In this document: piece after piece, positions 9,158 through 16,567 of the stretch | Layout: the number at the start of each line of letters is the position of its first letter | How positions within the stretch are numbered: position 1 is the first letter of the stretch | NCBI GenBank assembly: GCA_964584985.1 | Contig: CAZPBK010000004.1 | Location: 1 to 62,854, forward strand | Source of the DNA: JABMRF01 sp964584985 | GTDB lineage: Bacteria > Patescibacteriota > Patescibacteriia > UBA11705 > JABHMO01 | Length of the DNA: 62,854 bases | Reading direction: 5' to 3' | Position numbers and translations under genes: made by a program | Notes under the pieces: model-generated | What the model saw: the letters and a program-made list of their open reading frames with translations, nothing else | The model's database searches: none | Told to the model about the DNA's origin: nothing

Positions 9158-9712
9158 ATGAAAACAAAAATTGAGAGTTTATTGTTTGTTTCCCACAAGC
9201 CGTTATCTCCAAAAGATCTGATTAGATTTTTTAAAAAAACAGGAATAGATTTTTCCGATGAAGAGGTGGAAAAAGGACTGGAAGATTTAATGGAAAAATA
9301 TAATCAGCCGGGCAATGGAATAAATATAATAAAATCCGGAGAAAAATATCAAATGGTCTCAGCCGCTGAGTCAGCCGAAGAGGTAAAAAAATTTTTAAAG
9401 GATGATACAAGTGGCGAGTTGACTCCCGCATCGTTGGAAACATTGACCGTTATCGCTTATAAAGGACCGATTTCCAAGCCGGAATTGGAGCAAATAAGGG
9501 GAGTGAATTGCAGTTTGATTTTAAGGAATTTATTGATTCGGGGGTTGATTGATTTTGAGGAAAAAAGCGTGCATAATCTATATCAAATAACTCCGAAATT
9601 TTTAAAATATTTGGGGATGAATTCAGTCAAGGAATTACCGGATTATGAAAAATTAAGTCAAGTGGAAAACCTTGAACAATATCAAGAAAAACAAGATCAA
9701 AGCAATAGTTAA
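9158..9712 (+). CDS. scpB: Segregation and condensation protein B
   Basis: Winged-helix partner of ScpA in the condensin complex. It opens KTKIESLLFVSHKPLSPKDL and shows the family signature LTPASLETLTVIAYKGPISKPELEQIRGVN (residues about 88-117), then ILRNLLIRGLI. Length 184 is usual. It lies between scpA (18 bp upstream) and a 78-residue basic protein (9 bp downstream), so the three form an operon. Confidence 0.92.
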   Translation: MKTKIESLLFVSHKPLSPKDLIRFFKKTGIDFSDEEVEKGLEDLMEKYNQPGNGINIIKSGEKYQMVSAAESAEEVKKFLKDDTSGELTPASLETLTVIAYKGPISKPELEQIRGVNCSLILRNLLIRGLIDFEEKSVHNLYQITPKFLKYLGMNSVKELPDYEKLSQVENLEQYQEKQDQSNS

Positions 9713-9721
9713 TAAAAAAAT

Positions 9722-9958
9722 ATGGAATCTTTTGAAGAAAAAAACAATCAACCGGTAAAAAAAATCAGTTTTTCAGAGGCGGAAAAAGAATCCAGGGAGG
9801 TGAGTCTGCTTTTTCGTTGGCGAAAAAAGAAACAAATCAGAGCAAAAAAAAAGCAGTTTAGAAAAATGGAACTTGCCGATTTGGCGGAAAAAGCCAAAAC
9901 CGATTCTTTGGCCGCCAAAATTTTGAGACAAAAAAAGAAGAGGTTGTTAAAAAAATAA
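9722..9958 (+). CDS. Small Lys/Arg-rich protein, unknown
   Basis: 78 residues, extremely basic, with runs such as FRWRKKKQIRAKKKQF and a C-terminal RQKKKRLLKK. No hydrophobic segment. It starts 9 bp after scpB and is followed by a D,D-carboxypeptidase gene. Its charge fits binding of nucleic acid or an acidic partner, but I recognise no family. It appears to be a real coding region because of its position in a tight operon. Confidence 0.55.
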   Translation: MESFEEKNNQPVKKISFSEAEKESREVSLLFRWRKKKQIRAKKKQFRKMELADLAEKAKTDSLAAKILRQKKKRLLKK

Positions 9959-9983
9959 ATAAATTTTTCAATTTACAGTTATC

Positions 9984-10874
9984 ATGTTGAAGATAATTTT
10001 ATCATTTTTATTGGTTAGTTCAATATCGGGTGTATATAATCCGAGGATTGATTTTTCGCATATAAAGGCCGGGGGATTATCTCCGGTTAGAGTTAACCCT
10101 GAAAATATAGGAGTGAAAGTGTCGTCGGATAAGTTTATTGCGGTTGATGTTGGTACGGGGAAAGTCCTTTTGCAAAAAGGAGGTAATGAGCGTCAAGCCG
10201 TGGCCAGTATTACCAAATTAATGACCGCCTTGGTTATTTTGGAGGAAAATCCCGATTGGTATGACAAGGTGACCATGAGCAAATCTGATGAGACCGTTGG
10301 TGCCCAACCTCATATTTATCGTGGAGAACAGGTTCGCTTTATTGATTTATGGAAGGCTTCCTTGGTTTGTTCCGATAATAATTCAATTATGGCCATGATA
10401 AGACATTTGAACTTTGATTTGGATGAATTTGTCAAGAAAATGAATCTAAAAGCAAAGGAATTAAAAATGCATAAATCCCATTTTGCCGATCCTACCGGGT
10501 TGAACAAAAACAATCTTTCCACAGTCACGGATATTTCCAAATTGCTTTCAGCGGCTTTGCGAAAAAATGAGATAAAAGAATCAGTTATGCAGTCAAAATA
10601 TGTTTTTGATATATTGAACAGTTTCAAAACACGAAAGATTTACAATACCGATATTTTAATAGATAGTTTTTTGAATAATAAAAGATACGGCTATGAATTG
10701 ATCGGCGGAAAAACCGGGTTTTTACCGGAGGCCGGTTATTGTTTGGCCACTAAAATCGCTTATGATCACCGACCGATAATAATTGTGGTTTTAAACAGTG
10801 CCACGATTGAAAGTCGTTTTCAGGATGTTAAAGTAATTGCCGATTGGATCTATCATAATTATGTTTGGCAATAA
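9984..10874 (+). CDS. D-alanyl-D-alanine carboxypeptidase, S11 family
   Basis: Trims the terminal D-Ala of peptidoglycan stem peptides outside the membrane. An N-terminal hydrophobic signal (MLKIILSFLLVSSISG) is followed by the penicillin-binding domain: nucleophile motif SITK (75-78), SDN (130-132) and KTG in GGKTGFLPEAG (about 240). 296 residues, without an obvious C-terminal amphipathic anchor helix, so shorter than DacA/PBP5. The last codon abuts a terminator hairpin used by the opposite strand. Confidence 0.88.
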   Translation: MLKIILSFLLVSSISGVYNPRIDFSHIKAGGLSPVRVNPENIGVKVSSDKFIAVDVGTGKVLLQKGGNERQAVASITKLMTALVILEENPDWYDKVTMSKSDETVGAQPHIYRGEQVRFIDLWKASLVCSDNNSIMAMIRHLNFDLDEFVKKMNLKAKELKMHKSHFADPTGLNKNNLSTVTDISKLLSAALRKNEIKESVMQSKYVFDILNSFKTRKIYNTDILIDSFLNNKRYGYELIGGKTGFLPEAGYCLATKIAYDHRPIIIVVLNSATIESRFQDVKVIADWIYHNYVWQ

Positions 10875-10904
10875 AAAGCCCCGATGTTTGGTGCACAACG
10901 GGGC
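10872..10904 (-). terminator. Intrinsic terminator of the minus-strand small unit
   Basis: GCCCCG (10899-10904 read on minus) ... CGGGGC (10878-10883), loop containing ACCAAACAT, followed by U5 on the minus strand. It directly abuts the stop codon of the carboxypeptidase gene. Confidence 0.7.
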
Positions 10905-10983
10905 GATAACACTTTGGGCTTGGTCTGAGTTCTTCTTCCAAATGAACGGCTTAATCTTGTAGCCCTCAACAGGATTTAACCCT

Positions 10984-11058
10984 TCATCTGGTTTTGGCAG
11001 TTTTCTTGGTCAACTGACTTTCTTTCTTGAGCCTTAAAAGCCCTTTGTTACGATACAT
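10984..11058 (-). CDS. 24-residue basic small ORF with strong SD
   Basis: MYRNKGLLRLKKESQLTKKT then AKTR and TGA. It is preceded on the minus strand by AAAGGAG, eight bases before the ATG, the best SD in this neighbourhood. It sits inside a transcript running from a near-consensus promoter at 11164-11192 to the terminator at 10872-10904, with leader and trailer of about 100 nt each. Nine of 24 residues are Lys/Arg. It may be a small protein, a leader peptide, or chance coding in a structured RNA. I know no matching family; bL34 and bL36 were considered and do not fit. Confidence 0.45.
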   Translation of the reverse strand: MYRNKGLLRLKKESQLTKKTAKTR

Positions 11059-11163
11059 TCGATCTTCTCCTTTGCCGGATTGGTTTGGCTTGGCGCAAGA
11101 AAGCAAATCAATTGATTGGTATGAAGATTTCTGCCCGCTCCCTCGGTGAAGGGTGCATAATTG

Positions 11164-11192
11164 AGTATATGCCAGGCGAAAGTTTTTGTCAA
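11164..11192 (-). promoter_or_regulatory. Near-consensus sigma70 promoter of small unit
   Basis: TTGACA (11187-11192), 17-bp spacer, TATACT (11164-11169) on the minus strand; transcription would start near 11157 and run through the 24-codon ORF. Confidence 0.65.
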
Positions 11193-11247
11193 TGTTTGGA
11201 GAGAAAAAAGCCTTATTATTGATAATTTTTAATAAAAAGTAAAATCC

Positions 11248-11742
11248 GTGAATATGCAGACCATATATCAATTTTTTTCACAATTTCCGGATTGGTTGGC
11301 CACATTTTTTTTGGCCATGCTACCGATAACCGAGTTACGCGGGTCAATTCCGTTTGCCGTGGGTTATTTTAATATGCCGGTTTGGCTGGCCTTTGCGGTT
11401 TCAGTGATCGGAGATATTATTCCGGGAATTTTAATAGTTTGGTTTTTACGTCCCGTTTCGTTATGGTTGAGCCGGAGATCAAAAATTTTCAGTCGTTTTT
11501 TTAATTGGTGGTTTAACAAGGTGATTAAGAGATTTGAAAAAAAGTATCTTAAATATGGAGAAATCGCTTTGCTGATATTTGTTTCTATTCCTTTACCTAT
11601 AACCGGAGTATGGACAGGGTCAGTGGCCGCTTTTTTGTTCGGGATACCTCGAAAGCGAGCCATTATTTTTATTTCAATCGGTGCGGTGATTGCCGGAGTT
11701 TTGGTCAGTTTAATTACTACAGGTGTTTTTAGTTTTGTTTAA
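11248..11742 (+). CDS. COG2426-type small multidrug export family membrane protein
   Basis: 164 residues with about four membrane segments. It shows the family pattern MLPITELRGSIPFAVGYF near the N-terminus and LLIFVSIPLPITGVWTGSVAAFLFGIP in the second half. The family is annotated as putative small multi-drug export protein, but transport has little direct support. The listed start is GTG; an ATG two codons later (11254) is equally possible. It is followed after 12 bp by a glycosyltransferase gene. Confidence 0.8.
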   Translation: MNMQTIYQFFSQFPDWLATFFLAMLPITELRGSIPFAVGYFNMPVWLAFAVSVIGDIIPGILIVWFLRPVSLWLSRRSKIFSRFFNWWFNKVIKRFEKKYLKYGEIALLIFVSIPLPITGVWTGSVAAFLFGIPRKRAIIFISIGAVIAGVLVSLITTGVFSFV

Positions 11743-11754
11743 CTTAATGGTTTT

Positions 11755-12894
11755 ATGAAAATAGGTATTGATTGTAGACAATTTTATGATTATCACTTGA
11801 ATGTCGGAGCGGGGATTGAAAGATATTCCTATCATTTGGTTAGGAATTTGTTAAAACATGACCAAGAAAATGAATATGTTTTGTTTTTTTACAGTGATAT
11901 TAGTCCGGAAACGATTAAAAAGGTTAAAGGGAAAAACTCCAGAGTGAAAGTGATAAAGACACTCAGACAAGGTTCAAAAATACCTTTTTGGGACAGTCAT
12001 ATAAAATTTTCTTGGATAATGAAAAAAGAAAAATTGGATTTGGCTATTTTTCCGGCCAATATAATCCCGCTTTTTTATTTTGGACGATCAATTTTGGTTA
12101 TTCATGATCTGGCCATTTTTCTTTATCCCGAGTGGTTTCCGGATAAACAATGGTTTTCCAAAAAGATTTTGGTGCCGGCAGGCTTGAGACGCGCTGATAA
12201 AATAATAACGGTTTCCAATAGCACGAAAAATGATTTGTTAAAGCTGTTTAATGTGGATGAAAAAAAAATAAAAATGATTTATCCCGGAGTGGTTATCAAG
12301 GATAAGTATCTGGATAAGGAGTTTGATAAAATTAGACAAAAATATGATATAAAAAATGAATATGCTTTATTTGTCGGGACTATTGAACCGCGTAAAAACA
12401 TATTGAATTTAATTAAAGCCTTTTCCAATTATATTTTTGAAAATGAAGAATCAAGGTTAATTTTGGTTTTAGCGGGAATAAAAGGCTGGAAACACAAAAA
12501 GATTTTTAAATATTTGAATAAAATAAATAAACGCATCTTTGGCTCGAGGATAAAATACATCGGTAAAATATCCAACCGGGAAAGAAATATTTTAATAAAA
12601 AATTGCCAAGTTTTTGTTTTCCCTTCTCTTTATGAAGGTTTTGGTTTTCCGGTTGTGGAGGCTATGAGATTGGGAGCTCCGGTGATAACCAGCAACAAAG
12701 CGTCATTGCAAGAAATCGGTCGGGATGCGGCCGCTTTAATTAATCCCGCGGATGTAAATTCTATCAGAAAACAAATTAAAAAAGTTTGTGAGAATAAAAA
12801 TTTTCGTCAAAAGCTTATTGTCCAAGGACATAAAAGAGCTGACCAGCTTACTTGGGAAAAAGCCATAACTGAATTCAAAGCTCTTTTAAAATAA
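11755..12894 (+). CDS. GT4-type glycosyltransferase, family 1 architecture
   Basis: Transfers a nucleotide-activated sugar to an envelope glycan or lipid; the exact acceptor is unknown. The N-terminal Rossmann half begins MKIGIDCRQFYD, typical of the mannosyltransferase-like branch. The C-terminal half carries ALFVGTIEPRKNILNLIKAF and the nucleotide-sugar motif VFPSLYEGFGFPVVEAMRLG with the conserved EGFGFPVVE around residue 290. Length 379 fits. It ends just before a bidirectional terminator. Confidence 0.85.
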   Translation: MKIGIDCRQFYDYHLNVGAGIERYSYHLVRNLLKHDQENEYVLFFYSDISPETIKKVKGKNSRVKVIKTLRQGSKIPFWDSHIKFSWIMKKEKLDLAIFPANIIPLFYFGRSILVIHDLAIFLYPEWFPDKQWFSKKILVPAGLRRADKIITVSNSTKNDLLKLFNVDEKKIKMIYPGVVIKDKYLDKEFDKIRQKYDIKNEYALFVGTIEPRKNILNLIKAFSNYIFENEESRLILVLAGIKGWKHKKIFKYLNKINKRIFGSRIKYIGKISNRERNILIKNCQVFVFPSLYEGFGFPVVEAMRLGAPVITSNKASLQEIGRDAAALINPADVNSIRKQIKKVCENKNFRQKLIVQGHKRADQLTWEKAITEFKALLK

Positions 12895-12896
12895 AA

Positions 12897-12917
12897 AAAA
12901 TCGCCAAAAGCGATTTT
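12897..12917. terminator. Bidirectional terminator between convergent genes
   Basis: AAAATCGC-CAAAA-GCGATTTT, an eight-pair stem with A/T flanks on both sides, placed between the converging glycosyltransferase and metallophosphoesterase genes. Confidence 0.7.
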
Positions 12918-12935
12918 GATTATCGTAAAGTTGAT

Positions 12936-13895
12936 TTAATAGATATTTATTATACTGATTTCCGGAGGATTAAATAATCTAGATCTTACTCCGGATTCAC
13001 CCAAACCGGCGGTTATATACAAATAGCCGTTTTTTGTTTTAAATAAACCTTTGTCATAATCTTGGCCAATTTTGGTTGGAATCTTAGCTAGACTGCCGAG
13101 CCAAGGGAGCCTTATTTGTCCGCCGTGAGTGTGGCCGGAAAAAATAAGATCAAATTTTTGCACTTCGGGTTTTAAAATAATGTCCGGATTATGGGATAGT
13201 AAAATGTTAGTATTTTTTGGATCAATTGTTTGACTTAGCTTAGTTATATCAACTCGGCCGGTCCATAGATCATCAGTGCCGCTGATGCTGATATTATTTT
13301 CTTTTATTTTAATGTTTTGTGTTTGGTTAAAAAGAATTGGGATTTTCCATTCATCAAAATATTTTTTTATTAAAGCGGTTTTGTCTTTATAGTTGTTGCT
13401 TTGACTGCCGGCTAAATTATATTCATGATTGCCCATGACCGCGAAGCAGGGAACAGTTTGACAAATTTTTTCCATCGGTAACAAATAGTTTGCAGCTTTG
13501 GCCTGATTTTCAATAAAATCACCGCCCAATAGGATTAGATCTGGTTTTTGTTCCAAAGTCTTGTTGACAACCTTTTGAGTATAATGAGTTTTTTTGTATT
13601 TGCCCAGGTGCTGATCGGATAAAAAGCCGATTTTAAAACCTTGATCTTGATTTATTTTTTTTAAATCAAGGTTCGTGGTTTTAACAGTCACTAAACGCGG
13701 TTCAATTAAACTACCCCAAAAAATCGTGGAAAAACAAAGAAGTAAAAAAAACAGAATTGTAATTCTGACTAACTTTGTTTTAGGAGGATCGTTTTTTTGG
13801 TGTTTATCATAAAAAAAAGAATGTATGATAACATACATCCAATAACCGGAGAAAAATAATATGAAAAATATTACTGAGTCAAAAACCAAATTCAT
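12936..13895 (-). CDS. Membrane-anchored calcineurin-like metallophosphoesterase
   Basis: Two N-terminal membrane segments (about residues 5-25 and 45-66) are followed by a metallophosphoesterase domain: IGFLSDQHLGKY (DxH), LLGGDFIENQ (GGD), VMGNHEY (GNHE), LLSHNPD and FSGHTHGGQIRLP (GHTHGGQ). This is the YkuE/YaeI arrangement, whose members act on lipid or phosphoester substrates at the membrane. I chose the ATG at 13895 because the longer ORF upstream reads into the tRNA-Met gene. 319 residues. Confidence 0.85.
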   Translation of the reverse strand: MNLVFDSVIFFILFFSGYWMYVIIHSFFYDKHQKNDPPKTKLVRITILFFLLLCFSTIFWGSLIEPRLVTVKTTNLDLKKINQDQGFKIGFLSDQHLGKYKKTHYTQKVVNKTLEQKPDLILLGGDFIENQAKAANYLLPMEKICQTVPCFAVMGNHEYNLAGSQSNNYKDKTALIKKYFDEWKIPILFNQTQNIKIKENNISISGTDDLWTGRVDITKLSQTIDPKNTNILLSHNPDIILKPEVQKFDLIFSGHTHGGQIRLPWLGSLAKIPTKIGQDYDKGLFKTKNGYLYITAGLGESGVRSRLFNPPEISIINIY

Positions 13896-13915
13896 AAATA
13901 TTAGCCAAAGGGGAG

Positions 13916-13992
13916 TGGTAGCAGGGGTGGGGATTGAACCCACGACCTTAGGGTTATGATTCCTACGCTCTAACCAACTGAGCTACCCTGCC
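13916..13992 (-). tRNA. tRNA-Met (CAU), elongator type
   Basis: Complete cloverleaf with encoded CCA (13916-13918). Acceptor GGCAGGG pairs with CCCTGCT (G-U at 1:72), D arm GCTC/GAGC, anticodon loop ATCATAA, T arm GTGGG-TTCAATC-CCCAC. The paired 1:72 position argues against an initiator. tRNA-Ile with a lysidine-modified CAU cannot be excluded from sequence alone. Pair 31:39 is an A-C mismatch. Confidence 0.88.
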
Positions 13993-14035
13993 AAAAACCC
14001 GTTAAGCAGGGTTTTTTATTTAAAAAAAATAATTA

Positions 14036-14055
14036 TTGGTAGCGAGAGCCGGACT
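14036..14055 (-). repeat. Duplicated 3' end of tRNA-fMet
   Basis: These 20 bases match 14116-14135, the 3' end of tRNA-fMet including CCA, at 19 of 20 positions and in the same orientation, 80 bp away. The sequence beyond the match is not tRNA-like. It could be a degraded tRNA duplicate or an integration scar. Confidence 0.6.
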
Positions 14056-14116
14056 TTTTGTCATGTGACGGGGCAGTTTTTTCGTCCGCCTCTGTTATAT
14101 TTAAAGAATTTCCTTT

Positions 14117-14192
14117 TGGTAGCGGGAGCCGGACTCGAACCGGCGACCTCCAGGTTATGGGCCTGGCGAGCTGCCAACTGCTCTATCCCGCG
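14117..14192 (-). tRNA. Initiator tRNA-fMet (CAU)
   Basis: CGCGGGA acceptor strand with an unpaired C1-U72, the initiator hallmark (usually C-A). D stem GAGC/GCTC, anticodon arm CCAGG-CCCATAA-CCTGG, T arm GCCGG-TTCGAGT-CCGGC, encoded CCA at 14117-14119. The usual three G-C pairs above the anticodon loop are reduced to two (29:41 is A-U), which is slightly unusual. Confidence 0.9.
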
Positions 14193-14258
14193 TTAATTAT
14201 AAACTTGTGAGTAATATAACACAAAACTATCTTATTTACAATAGGGGGGAAGTAACCC

Positions 14259-14345
14259 TGGTGCCGCGGGAGAGAGTCGAACTCTCACGATGTTGCCACC
14301 ACTGGATTTTGAGTCCAGCGCGTCTACCAATTCCGCCACCGCGGC
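14259..14345 (-). tRNA. tRNA-Leu (CAA)
   Basis: 87 nt including encoded CCA (14259-14261). Acceptor GCCGCGG/CCGCGGC, D arm with GGCGGAATTGGTAGACGC, anticodon arm CTGGA-CTCAAAA-TCCAG giving CAA, long class II variable arm, T loop TTCGACT. All arms pair. Confidence 0.95.
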
Positions 14346-14359
14346 ACGATTAGATATTG

Positions 14360-14614
14360 TTAATTTTTTAATGAACATCTTAGCATCATTTTTAGGGTGC
14401 TTTTACCTTTGCTGGTTTTTAGATAATGTTCTCTTCTTTGGGCGTCTTTTTTTGACAAAAAGGATTCATAGAAAACTAAATTTATGGGCAACATTGTTTT
14501 AGTGGTGTGAACTTTGCCTAGCTCATGCTCTTTTAGTCGTCTTTTTAAATTTTTTGTGTAGCCGGTATATAGTTTTTTATTTTTGTTTGATTGTAATATA
14601 TAAACATAATACAT
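14360..14614 (-). CDS. Small GIY-YIG nuclease-domain protein
   Basis: 84 residues that form essentially one GIY-YIG domain: MYYVYILQS ... KLYTGYTKNLKRRLKEHELG, with the YVYIL/YTGYT pair, the conserved Arg of RRLKEH and the downstream FYESFLSKKDAQRREHYLK containing the catalytic Glu region. This is the stand-alone UvrC/YhbQ-like type. It lies 14 bp upstream of tRNA-Leu on the same strand, among tRNA genes and tRNA fragments. Role unknown: repair, or a relic or agent of mobility. Confidence 0.85.
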   Translation of the reverse strand: MYYVYILQSNKNKKLYTGYTKNLKRRLKEHELGKVHTTKTMLPINLVFYESFLSKKDAQRREHYLKTSKGKSTLKMMLRCSLKN

Positions 14615-14639
14615 CTAGCAGAGTTATCAATTCAGCGAT

Positions 14640-14731
14640 TAAGTCAAAGCGTCCCCCGCACCGCATAGGGTGCGGAGCCGTGAACCTTATATGGTTCACA
14701 GTACCAATTCCGCCACTGTGGCTTGATTTTC
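14640..14731. repeat. Branched inverted-repeat element with a tRNA-Leu-like 5' half
   Basis: On the minus strand, 14702-14722 reads like the first 21 nt of a tRNA-Leu gene (two differences from the tRNA-Leu at 14345), but no matching acceptor 3' strand or T arm follows. Instead there are three hairpins: CCGCACC/GGTGCGG (14656-14675), GTGAACC/GGTTCAC (14680-14699) and CACAGT/ACTGTG (14697-14720, slightly overlapping). An imperfect outer stem AAGTCAA(A)GC/GCTTGATTT encloses them. It is best called a tRNA-derived pseudogene or structured element, not a working tRNA. Confidence 0.45.
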
Positions 14732-14777
14732 CAATTGACAATTAACCTGAAACCAATTATATAGGAAAATTAAAAGC

Positions 14778-14806
14778 TTGTCAAAGAGAGAAATTTGATT
14801 TATAAT
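14778..14806 (+). promoter_or_regulatory. Likely parAB promoter
   Basis: TTGTCA (14778-14783), 17-bp spacer, TATAAT (14801-14806), 45 bp before the parA ATG. Confidence 0.55.
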
Positions 14807-14851
14807 AAAATAAACACATGAGATATAAAACTCTTCAAAATAAAATTTCGT

Positions 14852-15616
14852 ATGGCCAAGGTCATTTCAGTCGTTAATCAAAAAGGTGGAGTGGGAAAAA
14901 CCACCACCGCTATAAATTTAAGCGCCTATTTAGCTGAACACGGTAAATATGTTTTACTTATAGACCTTGATCCTCAGGCTAACGCCAGTTCGGGACTAGG
15001 TATTGAATATCGTGATATAACCAAGGGAGTTTATGAGGCAATTTCCGGACAGCATCTACTTAGAGAAGTGATTTTTTCCACTGATCATATTGGCTTTCGT
15101 GTTGCTCCGGCTACTCCTGGGTTGGCCGGTGCCAATGTTGAGTTAGTTAATTTGCCAAATCGTGAATTTAAATTGACCGAAGCTATTTTAGAGGTTCGCG
15201 GAGATTATGACTATATTATTATTGATTGTCCTCCATCTTTGGGGCTTTTAACTTTGAACGGATTGGCCGCTTCAGATTATGTTTTAATACCGATACAAGC
15301 CGAATATTATGCCTTGGAGGGATTGGGACAACTTATGAACACCATTAATCTAGTTCAAGAAAATATAAAGCCGGAATTAACTGTTTTGGGAGCGGTAATT
15401 ACCATGTTTGACAAGCGAACAAATCTTTCAGATCAAGTTATGCAGGAACTTTATCAATTTTTTCCGGATAAAATATTTAGAACGGTTATTCCCCGAAATG
15501 TCAGGTTAACCGAAGCTCCAAGTCATGGAAAAACCATAGCTCATTATGATCCGGGTTCAAAAGGTGCCAAGGCTTACAAAAAATTGGCAAAAGAATTAAT
15601 GGATATTTCTCTTTAA
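14852..15616 (+). CDS. parA: Chromosome-partitioning ATPase ParA/Soj
   Basis: Deviant Walker ATPase that drives origin segregation with ParB. Residues 1-20 contain the deviant P-loop KGGVGKTTT (about 11-19). LLIDLDPQANASSG is the A' motif and DYIIIDCPPSLG is Walker B. 254 residues without the N-terminal extension of plasmid type Ia ParA, so chromosomal Soj-like. A promoter lies 45 bp upstream and parB follows after 48 bp. No parS (TGTTTCACGTGAAACA-like) site was recognised nearby. Confidence 0.93.
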   Translation: MAKVISVVNQKGGVGKTTTAINLSAYLAEHGKYVLLIDLDPQANASSGLGIEYRDITKGVYEAISGQHLLREVIFSTDHIGFRVAPATPGLAGANVELVNLPNREFKLTEAILEVRGDYDYIIIDCPPSLGLLTLNGLAASDYVLIPIQAEYYALEGLGQLMNTINLVQENIKPELTVLGAVITMFDKRTNLSDQVMQELYQFFPDKIFRTVIPRNVRLTEAPSHGKTIAHYDPGSKGAKAYKKLAKELMDISL

Positions 15617-15664
15617 GCTGAATTGGGAAAATTAAAAAATTATTAAAAATAAAAATAAAATATT

Positions 15665-16552
15665 ATGTCTCAAAATATGGGATTGGGTCGGGGATTAAGT
15701 TCTCTTATTCCCAAAAAGGTGCCGGAAAATGCAATTTCCAAGGAAAACAAAAAGTTATTATCTACCGAAGAGAGTGATCGGATATTAAAAATCCCGGTTG
15801 ATTTGATTGAAGTTAATCCTCATCAGCCCAGAACTGAGTTTGATCATGATGATTTGGAAGATTTGATGGATTCGATAAAAAAACATGGGATAATTCAGCC
15901 GTTGATTGTTACCAAAAAACAAGACGGTTATCAGCTTATTGCCGGAGAACGAAGATTGCGAGCTGCCAAAATCTTGGGCTTGGAAACCGTGCCGGCTATT
16001 GTGCGCCAGGTTGGTGAACAGGAAAAAATGGAGCTGGCCTTGATTGAAAACATCCAGAGGAAAAATTTAAACCCCATTGAAAAAGCCATTGCTTATAGAA
16101 AAATGATAGAGGAGTTTAGCTTATCTCAAGAAAAAATAGCCGAGCGATTGGGCGTAGGAAGATCCACCATTACCAATAGTATGCGATATTTGGAATTGCC
16201 GAGCCGGGTTCAGGAATCTTTGGCCAGCGGTTTGATTACTGAGGGACACGCTAAGAATATCGCCGGTTTAGAAAACGAAAAAAAACAGTTGGCTTTGCTT
16301 GATAAAATAGTTAAAAATAACTATTCGGTAAGAGAGACTGAAAAACATGTAAAAACGGACAAAACAAAAATTAAGAAAAAAAATGTTAACAAAATTACAA
16401 CGCCGGAACTTAAAGAAAAGGAAAATTTGCTTCGTCAAAAGTTAAACACCAAGGTGATAATAGATAAAGAACAAAATAAAGGAAATATAAAAGTGGAGTT
16501 TTATTCTGATGAAGAGCTTGATTCCATAATCAATAATATTTTGAATAAATAA
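15665..16552 (+). CDS. parB: Chromosome-partitioning protein ParB/Spo0J
   Basis: CTP-dependent clamp that loads at parS. It opens GLGRGLSSLIPKK (ParA-stimulating N-terminus). The ParB/CTPase domain has LIEVNPHQPRTEFD and QLIAGERRLRAAKILG (the GERRxRA motif, about 98-104), then ENIQRKNLNPIEKA. A helix-turn-helix follows (LSQEKIAERLGVGRSTITNSMRYL), and a C-terminal dimerisation part. 295 residues, typical. Confidence 0.93.
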   Translation: MSQNMGLGRGLSSLIPKKVPENAISKENKKLLSTEESDRILKIPVDLIEVNPHQPRTEFDHDDLEDLMDSIKKHGIIQPLIVTKKQDGYQLIAGERRLRAAKILGLETVPAIVRQVGEQEKMELALIENIQRKNLNPIEKAIAYRKMIEEFSLSQEKIAERLGVGRSTITNSMRYLELPSRVQESLASGLITEGHAKNIAGLENEKKQLALLDKIVKNNYSVRETEKHVKTDKTKIKKKNVNKITTPELKEKENLLRQKLNTKVIIDKEQNKGNIKVEFYSDEELDSIINNILNK

Positions 16553-16567
16553 AAGTAGAAAAAGTTT

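Larger units (their letters stand above)
10875..11247. other. Intergenic stretch holding a complete minus-strand unit
   Basis: No plus-strand gene here. On the minus strand it carries a near-consensus promoter (11164-11192), an untranslated leader of about 100 nt, a 24-codon ORF with a good SD (10984-11058) and a terminator (10872-10904). The G+C content is higher than in neighbouring coding sequence. I see nothing else in it. Confidence 0.6.
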
